Positions 42,567 to 50,980 are shown, counted from the stretch's first letter. The stretch: DNA of 64,000 nucleotides from Ruminococcaceae bacterium UBA2854 (GCA_002350765.1 DEFK01000027.1:59975-123974); one strand, 5' to 3'. Made by a program: numbers and translations. The notes: generated by a model from the letters alone, not told the origin.

Positions 42567-42593
42567 ATAAATCCCATTCCTTCCTTATGATAC

Positions 42594-44096
42594 CTAAGCC
42601 CTGTGACCGCCGATTTGCTGATTGCGTTCGATTGAGGTAGCGCCTTCTTTAAGATTCATACCCTTTAAAAGCGAGTTCTTTCCGTAACGTTTATGGAGAC
42701 TTATAGCCGTCTGCTGAAGCTTTCTTTCCCGCTCGAGGAAATAATTCTCTTTCTCTTTCTGCGTTTTATATTCCTCAATATCGGCAAACAAACTGAGCTG
42801 TTCAAACTGCTTTGTAAGCTTATACGATTGCTCATCTACGGTGTGATTGGCCGCTATATACATACGCCTGACAAGCAGGTTTTTATTCGTGATCCGCTCG
42901 AAAAGAGTTATAACGGCGTCCGAAATAAGCTTGGTCGAGGAGGTAAACCTCCCTATATTCTCCGAGCCGTGAGCGTGCTTGGGGATTTTTCTTCCGTACA
43001 CGTCGGTCTTTACCTCGCCGTTGTATTCGATATTTTTATCGGTGAGATTGGAAATATCGTACCCGACGGTTAAAACTACCTGGTCGGTAAGAAGTTTTTT
43101 ATCGACCAGATCGAGTACGAGAAGCTCGGTCATTTCTTTTATAATGAGCTTCGCTTTTTCGTAATCGTACGGTTCTTTAAGCACCTGTCCCGAGCTTAAA
43201 GATTTTGTCTGAGGTCTGTAGGCTTTTATGTCGTCAATCGTACAGCTCTCGTATCCCCACGCGTGGTCGATCAACAGCTCGGCGTTTATTCCGAAAAGCT
43301 TATAAAGCAGATTTTCGTTGACAGTTGAGCAAAGGGCGACATCGCCCATAGTGAACATACCGTAACGTGAAAGCGTGCGCGAATAGCCCCGTCCGATACG
43401 CCAGAAATCCGTAATGGGCTTATGTTCCCACAACAGCTTTCTGTAGCTGATTTCGTCTAGCTGAGCGATTCTCGACTCGCCTTCTTTGCATTTAATATGC
43501 TTCGCGACGATATCCATAGCGACCTTACACAGATATAAGTTTGTGCCGATACCCGCTGTGGCGGTTATTCCTGTTGTCTTTAATATATCCTTTACTATTT
43601 TATCAGCAAGTTGCCTCGCGGTCAAGTCATAATATCGAAGATAATCGGTTACGTCCATAAAAACTTCGTCAACCGAGTAGACGTGAATATCCTCGGGAGA
43701 GATATATTTAAGGTAGATTTTAAAAATCTCCGCGCTGGTTTTCATATAAAGCGCCATCCTCGGCACAGCGGCTATATAGTCCACCTTTAAGGACGGATCG
43801 GCTTTCGCCTCGCTGGAAAAATAAGCCGCTCCGTTAAGCTCTTTTTTCGGGGATTTCGAGAGCCTTTCGGCGTTTATCTCCTTAACCCTTTGGACAACCT
43901 CAAAAAGCCTCGCTCTGCCCGAAACCCCGTATTCCTTTAGGGCGGGGGATACCGCGAGACATATGGTCTTTTCCGTTCTCGATAAATCCGCGACTACTAA
44001 ATAAGCGTCAAGCGGATCTATCCCGCGCTCGACGCACTCCACCGAAGCGTAAAAGGATTTTAAGTCTATTGAAATATATTGCCGTTCGTTTTTCAT
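42594..44096 (-). CDS. Y-family DNA polymerase, UmuC/UvrX-like
   Basis: The enzyme performs error-prone translesion synthesis. The protein has 500 residues. Catalytic acidic motifs are SIDLKSFYASVE and VYSVDEVFMDVTDYL; ATAGIGTNLYLCKVAMD and FWRIGRGYSRTLSRYGM are typical UmuC/UvrX (not DinB) features. The start codon is 16 bp from a LexA box and a near-consensus promoter on the same strand, so it is SOS-induced by inference. It is the first gene of the operon with FN3-GDPD, YolD-like, nuclease and phosphatase genes. Confidence 0.92.
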   Translation of the reverse strand: MKNERQYISIDLKSFYASVECVERGIDPLDAYLVVADLSRTEKTICLAVSPALKEYGVSGRARLFEVVQRVKEINAERLSKSPKKELNGAAYFSSEAKADPSLKVDYIAAVPRMALYMKTSAEIFKIYLKYISPEDIHVYSVDEVFMDVTDYLRYYDLTARQLADKIVKDILKTTGITATAGIGTNLYLCKVAMDIVAKHIKCKEGESRIAQLDEISYRKLLWEHKPITDFWRIGRGYSRTLSRYGMFTMGDVALCSTVNENLLYKLFGINAELLIDHAWGYESCTIDDIKAYRPQTKSLSSGQVLKEPYDYEKAKLIIKEMTELLVLDLVDKKLLTDQVVLTVGYDISNLTDKNIEYNGEVKTDVYGRKIPKHAHGSENIGRFTSSTKLISDAVITLFERITNKNLLVRRMYIAANHTVDEQSYKLTKQFEQLSLFADIEEYKTQKEKENYFLERERKLQQTAISLHKRYGKNSLLKGMNLKEGATSIERNQQIGGHRA

Positions 44097-44111
44097 AACA
44101 AAACACCCCTA

Positions 44112-44152
44112 GAACATATGTTTATAATAACACAAATGTTCTAAAAGGTCAA
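44112..44152 (-). promoter_or_regulatory. SOS promoter: -35, -10 and LexA box
   Basis: On the minus strand TTGACC (44152-44147), a 17-bp spacer and TATTAT (44129-44124), directly followed by AAACATATGTTC (44123-44112). On the plus strand this reads GAACATATGTTT, a full match to the Bacillota LexA consensus GAAC-RNRY-GTTY. A partial second half-site (GAACATTTGTG on minus) lies within the spacer. Bound LexA would cover the start site. Confidence 0.8.
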
Positions 44153-44166
44153 GGGGGATAATTAAG

Positions 44167-44194
44167 TAGGAAGCGGGAAGTAAGAAGTAGGAAG
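44167..44194. repeat. Heptamer repeats, left arm
   Basis: Four 7-bp units in register: TAGGAAG, CGGGAAG, TAAGAAG, TAGGAAG. The partner arm is at 44282-44313. Confidence 0.75.
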
Positions 44195-44281
44195 TGCTGT
44201 AATCGTGGAGAAAAAGTTGACGGAGAAACAGCCTCGGCAGAAAAGTTATATAATTATAATATTCTATCTATGCGCCCATCC

Positions 44282-44313
44282 CTTAATCCTTAATCCTGAG
44301 CCCTGAATCCTAA
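44282..44313. repeat. Heptamer repeats, right arm
   Basis: Units CTTAATC, CTTAATC, CTGAGCC, CTGAATC, CTAA in 7-bp register, pyrimidine-rich and inverted relative to 44167-44194. The ~87 bp between the arms holds no ORF. Confidence 0.75.
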
Positions 44314-44338
44314 AAAGCACCCGTTAAGGGTGCTTTTT
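44312..44338 (-). terminator. Intrinsic terminator of ftsEX-M23 operon
   Basis: Stem AAGCACCC / GGGTGCTT with A and T runs on both sides; it ends at the stop codon of the M23 gene. It abuts the right heptamer arm. Confidence 0.85.
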
Positions 44339-44339
44339 C

Positions 44340-45497
44340 TTAATATTCTCTCATTGGATTGTAATGAACTCCGTTAAGTCGGCATTCGAAATGCAGGTGA
44401 GGGCCTGTAGACCAGCCCGTAGAGCCTACGTAGCCTATTGTCTGGCCTTTCTTAACCTCGGCGCCTGTAGATACCATCGCGTCGGAAAGATGACCGTAGA
44501 GCGTCTGCTTGCCGTTATCGTGGCTTATACATACGAAGTTACCGTAGCCGCCTCCGCAGCCGCAGGAGCCCGATTTACCCCAGTTGTGTATACAGGAGTT
44601 GTTGCTCGAGGTTACGGTGCCGTCGGCAACTGCTATAACTCTTGCGCCTAAAATTCCTCCGCCCGAGATATCTATTCCCTTGTGGGTATAGCCTCTGTCC
44701 TCGCCGAACGGGGATACTACCGCGTAGTAATTCGGTACAGGCCACGAAAATCCCGAGGGAGTAACGTGGATAGCGCCCGCTGAGCCCGAACCTGAGCCCG
44801 TTCCGCCGCGTACATAATCCGAATGATTCTCGTAAGCTTTCTTTACGTCATAAAGCCTTGCTAAAAGCTTTTTGTTTTCTTTAAGCATTTTATTGAGTTT
44901 ATTCTGCTTTTCTTCTATAAGCTTTTCGGATTTCAGACGCTTGGCTTTAGTTTTTTCCAAGTCCTTTTTTTCCTTGGAAAGCGTTTTTAATTTCGTTTTT
45001 ATTGTTTCTATAAACTTCTGGTCGTAGGTCGAAAGAGTTTTAATAAGAGTAAGCTTATCGACAAAATCCCCGAAATCCCTTGCGCCGAGAACTATCTCAA
45101 GCGACGAGGCGTTGCCCGCCATATAAATCGCGCGGATACGCTTCTTCAGCGTTTTAATCTGGGTTTCGATTTGCTTATTTCCCTCTTTAATCTCTTTTTG
45201 CTTTTTGGATATTTTTTTGTTTAGTTTTTCAATTTCAGCGTGAGATTCTCTTATCTGCTTTCCGAGAACCTCAATCTGTTTTACAAGCGTCGCGCTGTAT
45301 TGTTCCTTAGCCTGTATATCGGCTCTGGTCTTTTTTAGCTGAGCTTCGTATTCATTTTCCCGCTTTTGTAATTCGCTGATTTTTTTATCGTAGTTCTTTT
45401 TATCGGATTTCTTTTTATCAGCCGAAAAAGTCGGAAGAAGAAACGGAGAGCATAAAATACATAAAGCAAGCAACGCTGATATCAGCTTTTTATACAT
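44340..45497 (-). CDS. M23 peptidoglycan hydrolase with coiled coil (EnvC/PcsB-like partner of FtsEX)
   Basis: The protein has 385 residues with a signal peptide (1-~26). A long coiled coil (about 30-235; repeated KKISELQKRENEYEAQLKK and KKIKEG-type heptads) is followed by a flexible Gly/Ser linker and an M23 LytM domain (about 265-385) with HKGIDIS (zinc His and Asp) and GPHLHFEC (HxH). A 20-residue Cys/Gly-rich insertion (SCIHNWGKSGSCGCGGG) lies between them. It is directly downstream of ftsX, the known arrangement for FtsEX-activated hydrolases in division or elongation. Confidence 0.92.
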   Translation of the reverse strand: MYKKLISALLALCILCSPFLLPTFSADKKKSDKKNYDKKISELQKRENEYEAQLKKTRADIQAKEQYSATLVKQIEVLGKQIRESHAEIEKLNKKISKKQKEIKEGNKQIETQIKTLKKRIRAIYMAGNASSLEIVLGARDFGDFVDKLTLIKTLSTYDQKFIETIKTKLKTLSKEKKDLEKTKAKRLKSEKLIEEKQNKLNKMLKENKKLLARLYDVKKAYENHSDYVRGGTGSGSGSAGAIHVTPSGFSWPVPNYYAVVSPFGEDRGYTHKGIDISGGGILGARVIAVADGTVTSSNNSCIHNWGKSGSCGCGGGYGNFVCISHDNGKQTLYGHLSDAMVSTGAEVKKGQTIGYVGSTGWSTGPHLHFECRLNGVHYNPMREY

Positions 45498-45529
45498 ATT
45501 TATACCTTCTTAATGCAAAGTCATTTACG

Positions 45530-46432
45530 CTACCAACGTAATATCTCATTTCCCTCTTTTTTAAGATACTTGCGTATGGAAATGAAGCCTGAGAGCGCGC
45601 CGATGATAATACCCGCCGCTACAAATACCAAAGCGACGTACCATATAACGCTCATAATATCGATAGGCTCGAACACGGGAATATCCGATACGATTTTTAT
45701 AATACCGTCGTAAAGGAAAACCAGAGCTACCGTAGAGAGAATAGACGCGATAGCGCCGAGCACCATTCCCTCGACTACGAACGGAATACGCACGAACGCG
45801 TTCGTAGCGCCGACGGATTTCATAATGCTTATCTCAAATCTTCGGTTGTGCATAGTCGCGCGGATAGTGTTGGAAATAATAAAGAGTGAAATTATCGTAA
45901 GCGCGAGTATAATCCAGAAGCTTAAACTGCGTACAAGGTTGTCGATGTCGGTTAACTTTTTCGCGATATCGCGGCGGTTAAGTACCGAGTCAACGCCCTT
46001 TATTTTCATAATCTTTTCTACGGTCTGATCGTATTTCGAAAGATCCTCCATAGAAATCTTGTAGGCGTCGGGCAGGGGATTATCGTCCTTTAAATTAGCG
46101 AAAACCTCATCGCCGAGCTTTTCTTTATATTCCTTAAAGGCGTCGTCCTTCGAGTAGAATTCGACGCTGGTTATATTGCTTGTTTTCTTTAAATCACGTC
46201 CGACGTAAACCGCCTCGATTTTAGATAAATCGTCCTCGAGATATACCGTGGTTTCGTTGCTGTCGCCGACCTTCTCGACGATATTGCTGACGTTCATAGA
46301 GAAAAGTACGGCGCTGCCCGTGAGGACAAGACAGGATACAAGCACGCATACCGAGGCGATACTCATAATGCGGTTTGTCCATACGTTTTTAAAGCCTTCT
46401 TTTATCAGATATCCAAATCCGCTGAGATGCAT
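45530..46432 (-). CDS. ftsX: Cell division protein FtsX
   Basis: FtsX is the membrane part of the FtsEX complex that activates an outside peptidoglycan hydrolase. The protein has 300 residues: one N-terminal membrane segment (about 20-42), a ~120-residue extracellular domain (EKVGDSNETTVYLEDDLSK...), then three C-terminal segments (about 165-187, 218-242, 262-288) with the conserved IKSVGATNAFVRIPFVVEGM. Its start overlaps the last base of ftsE. Confidence 0.94.
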   Translation of the reverse strand: MHLSGFGYLIKEGFKNVWTNRIMSIASVCVLVSCLVLTGSAVLFSMNVSNIVEKVGDSNETTVYLEDDLSKIEAVYVGRDLKKTSNITSVEFYSKDDAFKEYKEKLGDEVFANLKDDNPLPDAYKISMEDLSKYDQTVEKIMKIKGVDSVLNRRDIAKKLTDIDNLVRSLSFWIILALTIISLFIISNTIRATMHNRRFEISIMKSVGATNAFVRIPFVVEGMVLGAIASILSTVALVFLYDGIIKIVSDIPVFEPIDIMSVIWYVALVFVAAGIIIGALSGFISIRKYLKKEGNEILRW

Positions 46433-47499
46433 CAGTCCTCACCGCCTTTCATATCTGTTTGTTCACGAAACTCCGCGAGAACCTCGTCTACGGAAGCGTC
46501 GTCTACGTCAGCGCTTGTTTTAGACAGCGAGGCTAAAATATCCTCGATGGTTTCGTTTTGAATTTCGGGTTCTTCGACTGTTTCCTGAACCGCGTTTTCT
46601 TCGATTTCTTCGACAGGCTCTTCCTGAATTTCAGGTTCCTCCGCCTCCTCGAATTCTTCCGCGGTATTTTCTTCAGCCGTTTCCGATTGTTCTTCGGTAA
46701 AGCTTTCCTCCGCGATTTCTTCGGGCTCGGGGATTTCTTCAATATCCTCGGATATTACCTCCTCGGTATTTCCCTCGGTATCCTCGTCCTCGATTACGCT
46801 GAATTCCTCGAAGATAGGAGGCGCTTCCTTAGTGTCGTTTACAACGCGTCCTTTTTCAATTTCGATAACGCGCTTGTTAAACTGCTTTACGAGCTCGTGC
46901 TCGTGGGTTACTACGAGTACGGTTGTACCCGCCTGGTCGTTGATTTTAGACAGGAGCTCAATAATCTCGTAGCTCATCTCGGGGTCGATATTACCCGTAG
47001 GCTCGTCGGCGATAATGATAGCGGGATTATTTACCAGCGCTCTCGCTAAGCTGACGCGCTGCTGTTCTCCGCCCGAAAGCTCGGACGGGCGGTTTTTAAG
47101 CTTGTGGGATAATCCTACAAGGTTTAAAATATACGGCACGCGTTTTTTTACCGCCGAAGGATTAGCGCCGATAGCCCTCATCGCGAAAGCTACGTTGTCG
47201 AAAACTGTCATTTTATCTATAAGACGGAAATCCTGGAAAACAATTCCCATATTACGTCTTAAATACGGAATCTGCCGTCTTTTAAGCTCGGTCACATTCG
47301 TTCCGTTTACAATAATAGTGCCCTTGGAGGGCGTTTCCTCGTGCATAATCAGTTTAAGAAATGTGCTTTTACCCGCGCCCGAAGCGCCTACTATAAACGC
47401 GAACTCGCCCTTCTCTATAGCGACGCTTACGTCGTTTAAGGCGTGAGTTTCCGAGTCGTAGGCTTTAGACACATTTTTAAACTCAATAATATTTTCCAT
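46432..47499 (-). CDS. ftsE: Cell division ATP-binding protein FtsE with acidic C-terminal extension
   Basis: FtsE is the cytoplasmic ATPase of FtsEX. The protein has 355 residues against ~225-230 in the family. The ABC core (1-~222) has Walker A GASGAGKST, the FQDFRLI Q-loop, signature LSGGEQQR, Walker B IIIADEPTG and the THEHEL switch. After ~225 comes an acidic tail of ~130 residues (EEIPEPEEIAEES, EEFEEAEEPEIQEEPVEE) with a helical end (TIEDILASLSKT ... EVLAEFREQ). I chose ATG 47499 because GGTGA precedes it; a GTG 12 bp upstream is possible. Confidence 0.93.
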   Translation of the reverse strand: MENIIEFKNVSKAYDSETHALNDVSVAIEKGEFAFIVGASGAGKSTFLKLIMHEETPSKGTIIVNGTNVTELKRRQIPYLRRNMGIVFQDFRLIDKMTVFDNVAFAMRAIGANPSAVKKRVPYILNLVGLSHKLKNRPSELSGGEQQRVSLARALVNNPAIIIADEPTGNIDPEMSYEIIELLSKINDQAGTTVLVVTHEHELVKQFNKRVIEIEKGRVVNDTKEAPPIFEEFSVIEDEDTEGNTEEVISEDIEEIPEPEEIAEESFTEEQSETAEENTAEEFEEAEEPEIQEEPVEEIEENAVQETVEEPEIQNETIEDILASLSKTSADVDDASVDEVLAEFREQTDMKGGED

Positions 47500-47528
47500 A
47501 TTCTTCACCAAATCTTATGTAAAAGCCA

Positions 47529-47556
47529 AAGTGCTGTCAAAAATTCGACAGCACTT
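47529..47556 (-). terminator. Terminator between the CdaR-type gene and ftsE
   Basis: A 10-bp stem (AAGTGCTGTC / GACAGCACTT) with an 8-nt loop, located ~30 bp after the regulator stop and ~30 bp before ftsE. A separate ftsE promoter must then lie in or just after it; none is clear. Confidence 0.75.
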
Positions 47557-47585
47557 AAAAAGCAAAATTAATAATTTAAATAGAA

Positions 47586-48671
47586 TTAATACTTCGTCGG
47601 ATTTGCCGTGAGGTACTTCTTAACCATAAGAGCTACCTTGAATACGATAGCGTCCTCGAATTCTCTAAGGTCAAGACCTGTAAGCTTCTTGATTTTCTCC
47701 AGACGATAAACAAGTGTATTTCTGTGTACGAAAAGTTTTCTTGAGGTTTCGGAAACGTTCAGGTTGTTCTCGAAGAACTTCTGGATCGTAAAGAGAGTTT
47801 CCTGGTCGAGAGTTTCGATAGAGCCTCTCTTAAATACCTCTCGTAAGAACATATCGCAGAGCGTAGTCGGGAGCTGATAGATAAGACGCGCGATACCTAA
47901 GTTATCGTAGCTTATAATATTGCGCTCCGTGTCGAATACCTTACCTACCTCTAAGGCTACCTGAGCTTCCTTAAAGGAACGCGCTAAGTCCTTAATGCCT
48001 GTAACGGCAGTACCGATACCTACAACCGAATGGGTGTAGAACTCGGAGGAAAGTGTATCCGAAATAGAAGAAGCGAGCTTTTCTAAATCCTTGCTGTCAG
48101 CCGCTTCGGAAATCTCCTTAACGAGAGTAATCTCGGATTCGTTGATATTGATAACGAAGTCCTTGGACTTGTCGGGGAAAAGGTTCTGGATAATATCGAG
48201 CGCCGATACATCGGTCTTGGAGGTTATCTTAATAAGCAGGCAAACTCTTAAAACGTCGGAGTTAAAGTGGAGCTCGCGGGCTTTAAGATAAATATCTCCC
48301 GGGAGAATATTATCCATAATTACGTTTTTAATGAAGTTGGAGCGGTCGTATTTCTCGTCGTAGTATTGTTTGATATTGGTAAGGGATACCGCGAGAATCC
48401 GGGAATACTTGTGCGCGTATTCGTCATTTCCCGAAACAAATACAGCGTACTCGGCTCTGGCGTTGTTGCCGAAGGATTTATAAGTAAAGCCGTTAGCTAC
48501 GAAAGGAGCCTGTGAGAGAAGCGCTTCGCTGTTAATGCTTTCGTCAACCTCGCCGATTTTACCCAGGTCAGAGCAAGCTATAACAACAGAAGTCTCGTCT
48601 ATAACGCCGATAGTTCTGTCGATAGCGTCTTTCATTTGATGGATAACTCCCTGAAATAATCTGTTAGACAT
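47586..48671 (-). CDS. CdaR/PucR-type transcriptional regulator
   Basis: The protein has 361 residues. The N-terminal ~130 residues resemble the sugar-diacid-recognition (CdaR) domain (FQGVIHQMKDAIDRTIGVIDE). A middle GGDEF-like region holds SVVGIGTAVTGIKDLARSFKEAQVALEVGK. The C-terminal PucR HTH is ENNLNVSETSRKLFVHRNTLVYRLEKIKKLTGLDL. The effector and targets are unknown. The gene has its own transcript upstream of ftsE. Confidence 0.9.
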   Translation of the reverse strand: MSNRLFQGVIHQMKDAIDRTIGVIDETSVVIACSDLGKIGEVDESINSEALLSQAPFVANGFTYKSFGNNARAEYAVFVSGNDEYAHKYSRILAVSLTNIKQYYDEKYDRSNFIKNVIMDNILPGDIYLKARELHFNSDVLRVCLLIKITSKTDVSALDIIQNLFPDKSKDFVININESEITLVKEISEAADSKDLEKLASSISDTLSSEFYTHSVVGIGTAVTGIKDLARSFKEAQVALEVGKVFDTERNIISYDNLGIARLIYQLPTTLCDMFLREVFKRGSIETLDQETLFTIQKFFENNLNVSETSRKLFVHRNTLVYRLEKIKKLTGLDLREFEDAIVFKVALMVKKYLTANPTKY

Positions 48672-48877
48672 AATTCAATCCTCTTTTCTTCACGAAATAT
48701 TACAAAACTATTAATTGCAAAATCATTCTTAATATCCATTTTACACAAATTTGAATCAAAAATCAACCTTTATGACGAAATTAATCATATTTTTTTATAG
48801 AAAATGACTAAACAGGAGATAAAAACGCCTGAAAAAGTAAAAGAGAAAGATTTAGTTAAAAAGTTTGGTAAAATCTA

Positions 48878-48924
48878 TTGACTTTATTAGACTATTATGA
48901 TAGTCTAGACTACAGAAATAGTCT
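48878..48924 (+). promoter_or_regulatory. Promoter and tandem BlaI-type operators
   Basis: TTGACT at 48878-48883, then 17 bp, then TAGTCT. Two contiguous 18-bp dyads follow, each AGACTA-N6-TAGTCT (48889-48906 and 48907-48924). The first overlaps the -10 and the second ends at the Shine-Dalgarno site. A BlaI/MecI-family repressor is encoded directly downstream, so autoregulation is expected. Confidence 0.75.
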
Positions 48925-48938
48925 GGAGGTGAAGCGCT

Positions 48939-49301
48939 ACGGAAAAATTATTTGATAGCGAATTAAAGCTTATGGAACTGTTGTGGGAAAATGAGCCTGT
49001 ATCAGCTAAAGAGTTAAGCCTTTTGGCAGATGAGCGAATAGGCTGGAATAAGAATACTACCTACACCGTGATAAAGAAGCTTATATCCAAGGGCGCTGTA
49101 AAAAGGGAAGAGCCGAAGTTTATTTGTTCGTCGCTTATAAACCGCGAGGATGTTCGAAAGCAGGAAACCAAAAGTCTTCTCGATAAACTTTTTAACGGTT
49201 CAAAAAAGGCGTTGTTTTCCGCGCTGATTGACGACGAAAACCTTACTAAGGAAGATATAGACGAGATGAAAAGAATGCTTGAGGAAAAGGATAAATGTTA
49301 A
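48939..49301 (+). CDS. BlaI/MecI-family transcriptional repressor, apparent ACG start
   Basis: The winged-helix repressor would bind the two dyads just upstream and be removed by proteolysis. From ACG 48939 it has 120 residues, the family's normal length, with the family opening DSELKLMELLWENEP, the recognition region NKNTTYTVIKKLISKGAVKREE and a C-terminal dimerization helix. ACG lies 6 nt after GGAGGTGA, an ideal spacing. The first in-frame ATG (48972) has no ribosome-binding site and would remove the start of helix 1. No ATG, GTG or TTG lies between the upstream stop (48930) and 48972. Its end overlaps the next gene. Confidence 0.8.
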   Translation, partial: TEKLFDSELKLMELLWENEPVSAKELSLLADERIGWNKNTTYTVIKKLISKGAVKREEPKFICSSLINREDVRKQETKSLLDKLFNGSKKALFSALIDDENLTKEDIDEMKRMLEEKDKC

Positions 49302-50194
49302 GCGAAGTTTTTTATTGGGTTCTTAATATGAGTGTCTTAGGAACGCTTACACTGTTATTCATACTAATTATCCGAAGTATTAAACCTATTCCGAGGTCAA
49401 TAGTTTTTTTCGCTTGGATTATTCCCTTTATAAGATTTATTATTCCGTTTGGATTGGCAAGTGAATTCAGTATTATTAATTTGCTTGACGGGTATCTGAC
49501 AAAAACGGTATATCTTCCCGCGACAAGTTTGTCAAGTTCAAATTCGTTGCGATTCGCGGAAACCTATTATCCGATAACCTATAAGAATGATATTATGGAT
49601 AAGTTCTTTTACCATGCGTCAATTGTATGGGTTGTTTTTGCTTTACTGCTTATTCTAATATTTTCTTTTTATTACTATTGTGCGTTAAAAGAGGTTGGGA
49701 ATTTGCCCAACAGGAAAGAAAATATTTATATTTCCGAGGCTGCGGGCACACCTTATGTAGTTGGTATAATAAACCCGAAAATAATACTGCCCGCGTTTTT
49801 AAAAAGCGGAGAGGATTTTATTATTATACACGAAAAAGCACATATCGACCGCAGGGATAACTTATGGAGAGTTTTAGCTGTTGTAGTCTGTTGTCTGCAT
49901 TGGTTCAATCCGTTTGTATGGTTTTTTCTGAAAAAATTTTTCGCGGATATGGAGCTGGCGTGCGATGAAAGGGTAATAAGGGAAATAGGAGGTGAAAATA
50001 AAAATGAATACGCAAAAGCGTTAATTGGGTATAGTGAACAGAAATCGTTGTTTTTATCGGCTTTCGGAGGAGCGGATACAAAAAGCAGAGTGAAAAAGAT
50101 ATTATCTTATAAAAAGCTTACTGTTTTTTCTGCGGTTTTATCAATATCTATTATTATTTTTACCGCGGTTGTACTTCTGACAAACGCGGTTTAG
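49295..50194 (+). CDS. BlaR1/MecR1-like M56 membrane metallopeptidase without sensor domain
   Basis: The protein has 299 residues. Membrane segments lie near 6-26, 36-52, 108-128 and 270-295, with the zinc-protease motif HEKAH (H179, E180, H183) in a cytoplasmic or membrane-face loop, and FADMELACDERVI with the third ligand region. The extracellular penicillin-binding sensor of BlaR1 is missing: the protein ends after the last membrane segment. It likely cleaves the BlaI-like repressor in response to an unknown signal. It overlaps the repressor gene by 7 bp. Confidence 0.88.
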   Translation: MLSEVFYWVLNMSVLGTLTLLFILIIRSIKPIPRSIVFFAWIIPFIRFIIPFGLASEFSIINLLDGYLTKTVYLPATSLSSSNSLRFAETYYPITYKNDIMDKFFYHASIVWVVFALLLILIFSFYYYCALKEVGNLPNRKENIYISEAAGTPYVVGIINPKIILPAFLKSGEDFIIIHEKAHIDRRDNLWRVLAVVVCCLHWFNPFVWFFLKKFFADMELACDERVIREIGGENKNEYAKALIGYSEQKSLFLSAFGGADTKSRVKKILSYKKLTVFSAVLSISIIIFTAVVLLTNAV

Positions 50195-50210
50195 AAAGGA
50201 GAAACTAACG

Positions 50211-50975
50211 ATGAAAAGAACACTATTATTTATACTATCCGCATTAATTATATTCTCTATAACATCGTGCGCAAATAAAGCGGACGATAAACTTGTAAGT
50301 GAATCGACACAACAACACACTACCTCGTCCTTGGTTAAAAACCCAAAAAAGCTTTCCGATTATCAAATCGTTGATGAAAAACATTTTATGGCGGGAGATA
50401 ATATTACTTATGAACAGGCAGAGATAATCAACGGCATAATACAAGGCTGGTTAAGGACGAATAGTATGCAATATCTTACTATCGACAATTTTGAGTATAT
50501 TATTCCTATAAGCGCGTTAAAAAAAGCGGGGAATTATTATTACAACATTTATAACTACAGCAAGGGGGGAAACTTGTTAAAACATATAGTTTTAATATAC
50601 AGAAAATTCAAGAAGAAAGAAGAATCATATAAATCTTTAAGTAGTGATTTAACGCTTGAAGGCGCGTTTGTATTCGTCGGTATAGAGCATAAGGAAAACT
50701 ATATCGGAAAATCCTATAAGGAAAACCAGAAAAATACAAAGGAGATATTCGGAAAAGCAGGAAAAGAAATAGCGGATTTCGGAGCGAGTTTTATGGGAGT
50801 AAATATTAATGACACAGTTTATCCGCATCGAACTTTGCATTTTACCGATAAAGGTCTTTTGTTAATAGAGTATAAGAAAAACGGAAAACAAGCGGTTTCC
50901 AAAATTTTAAAGGGTGTGTTTGACGATGTGTATAAATCGGTTAAACATAATTATTTGATTAATTCAGATTATTAA
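50211..50975 (+). CDS. Lipoprotein of unknown function in the BlaI/BlaR-like operon
   Basis: The protein has 254 residues. The lipoprotein signal ends TSCANK. The mature part is charged, with a NGIIQGWLRTNSMQYL segment and a C-terminal IEYKKNGKQAVSKILKGVFD. No family recognised. It starts 16 bp after the M56 gene with GAAAGGAG before the ATG. As the third gene it could be the extracellular sensor that the truncated M56 peptidase lacks (inference). Confidence 0.7.
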   Translation: MKRTLLFILSALIIFSITSCANKADDKLVSESTQQHTTSSLVKNPKKLSDYQIVDEKHFMAGDNITYEQAEIINGIIQGWLRTNSMQYLTIDNFEYIIPISALKKAGNYYYNIYNYSKGGNLLKHIVLIYRKFKKKEESYKSLSSDLTLEGAFVFVGIEHKENYIGKSYKENQKNTKEIFGKAGKEIADFGASFMGVNINDTVYPHRTLHFTDKGLLLIEYKKNGKQAVSKILKGVFDDVYKSVKHNYLINSDY

Positions 50976-50980
50976 AAAAT

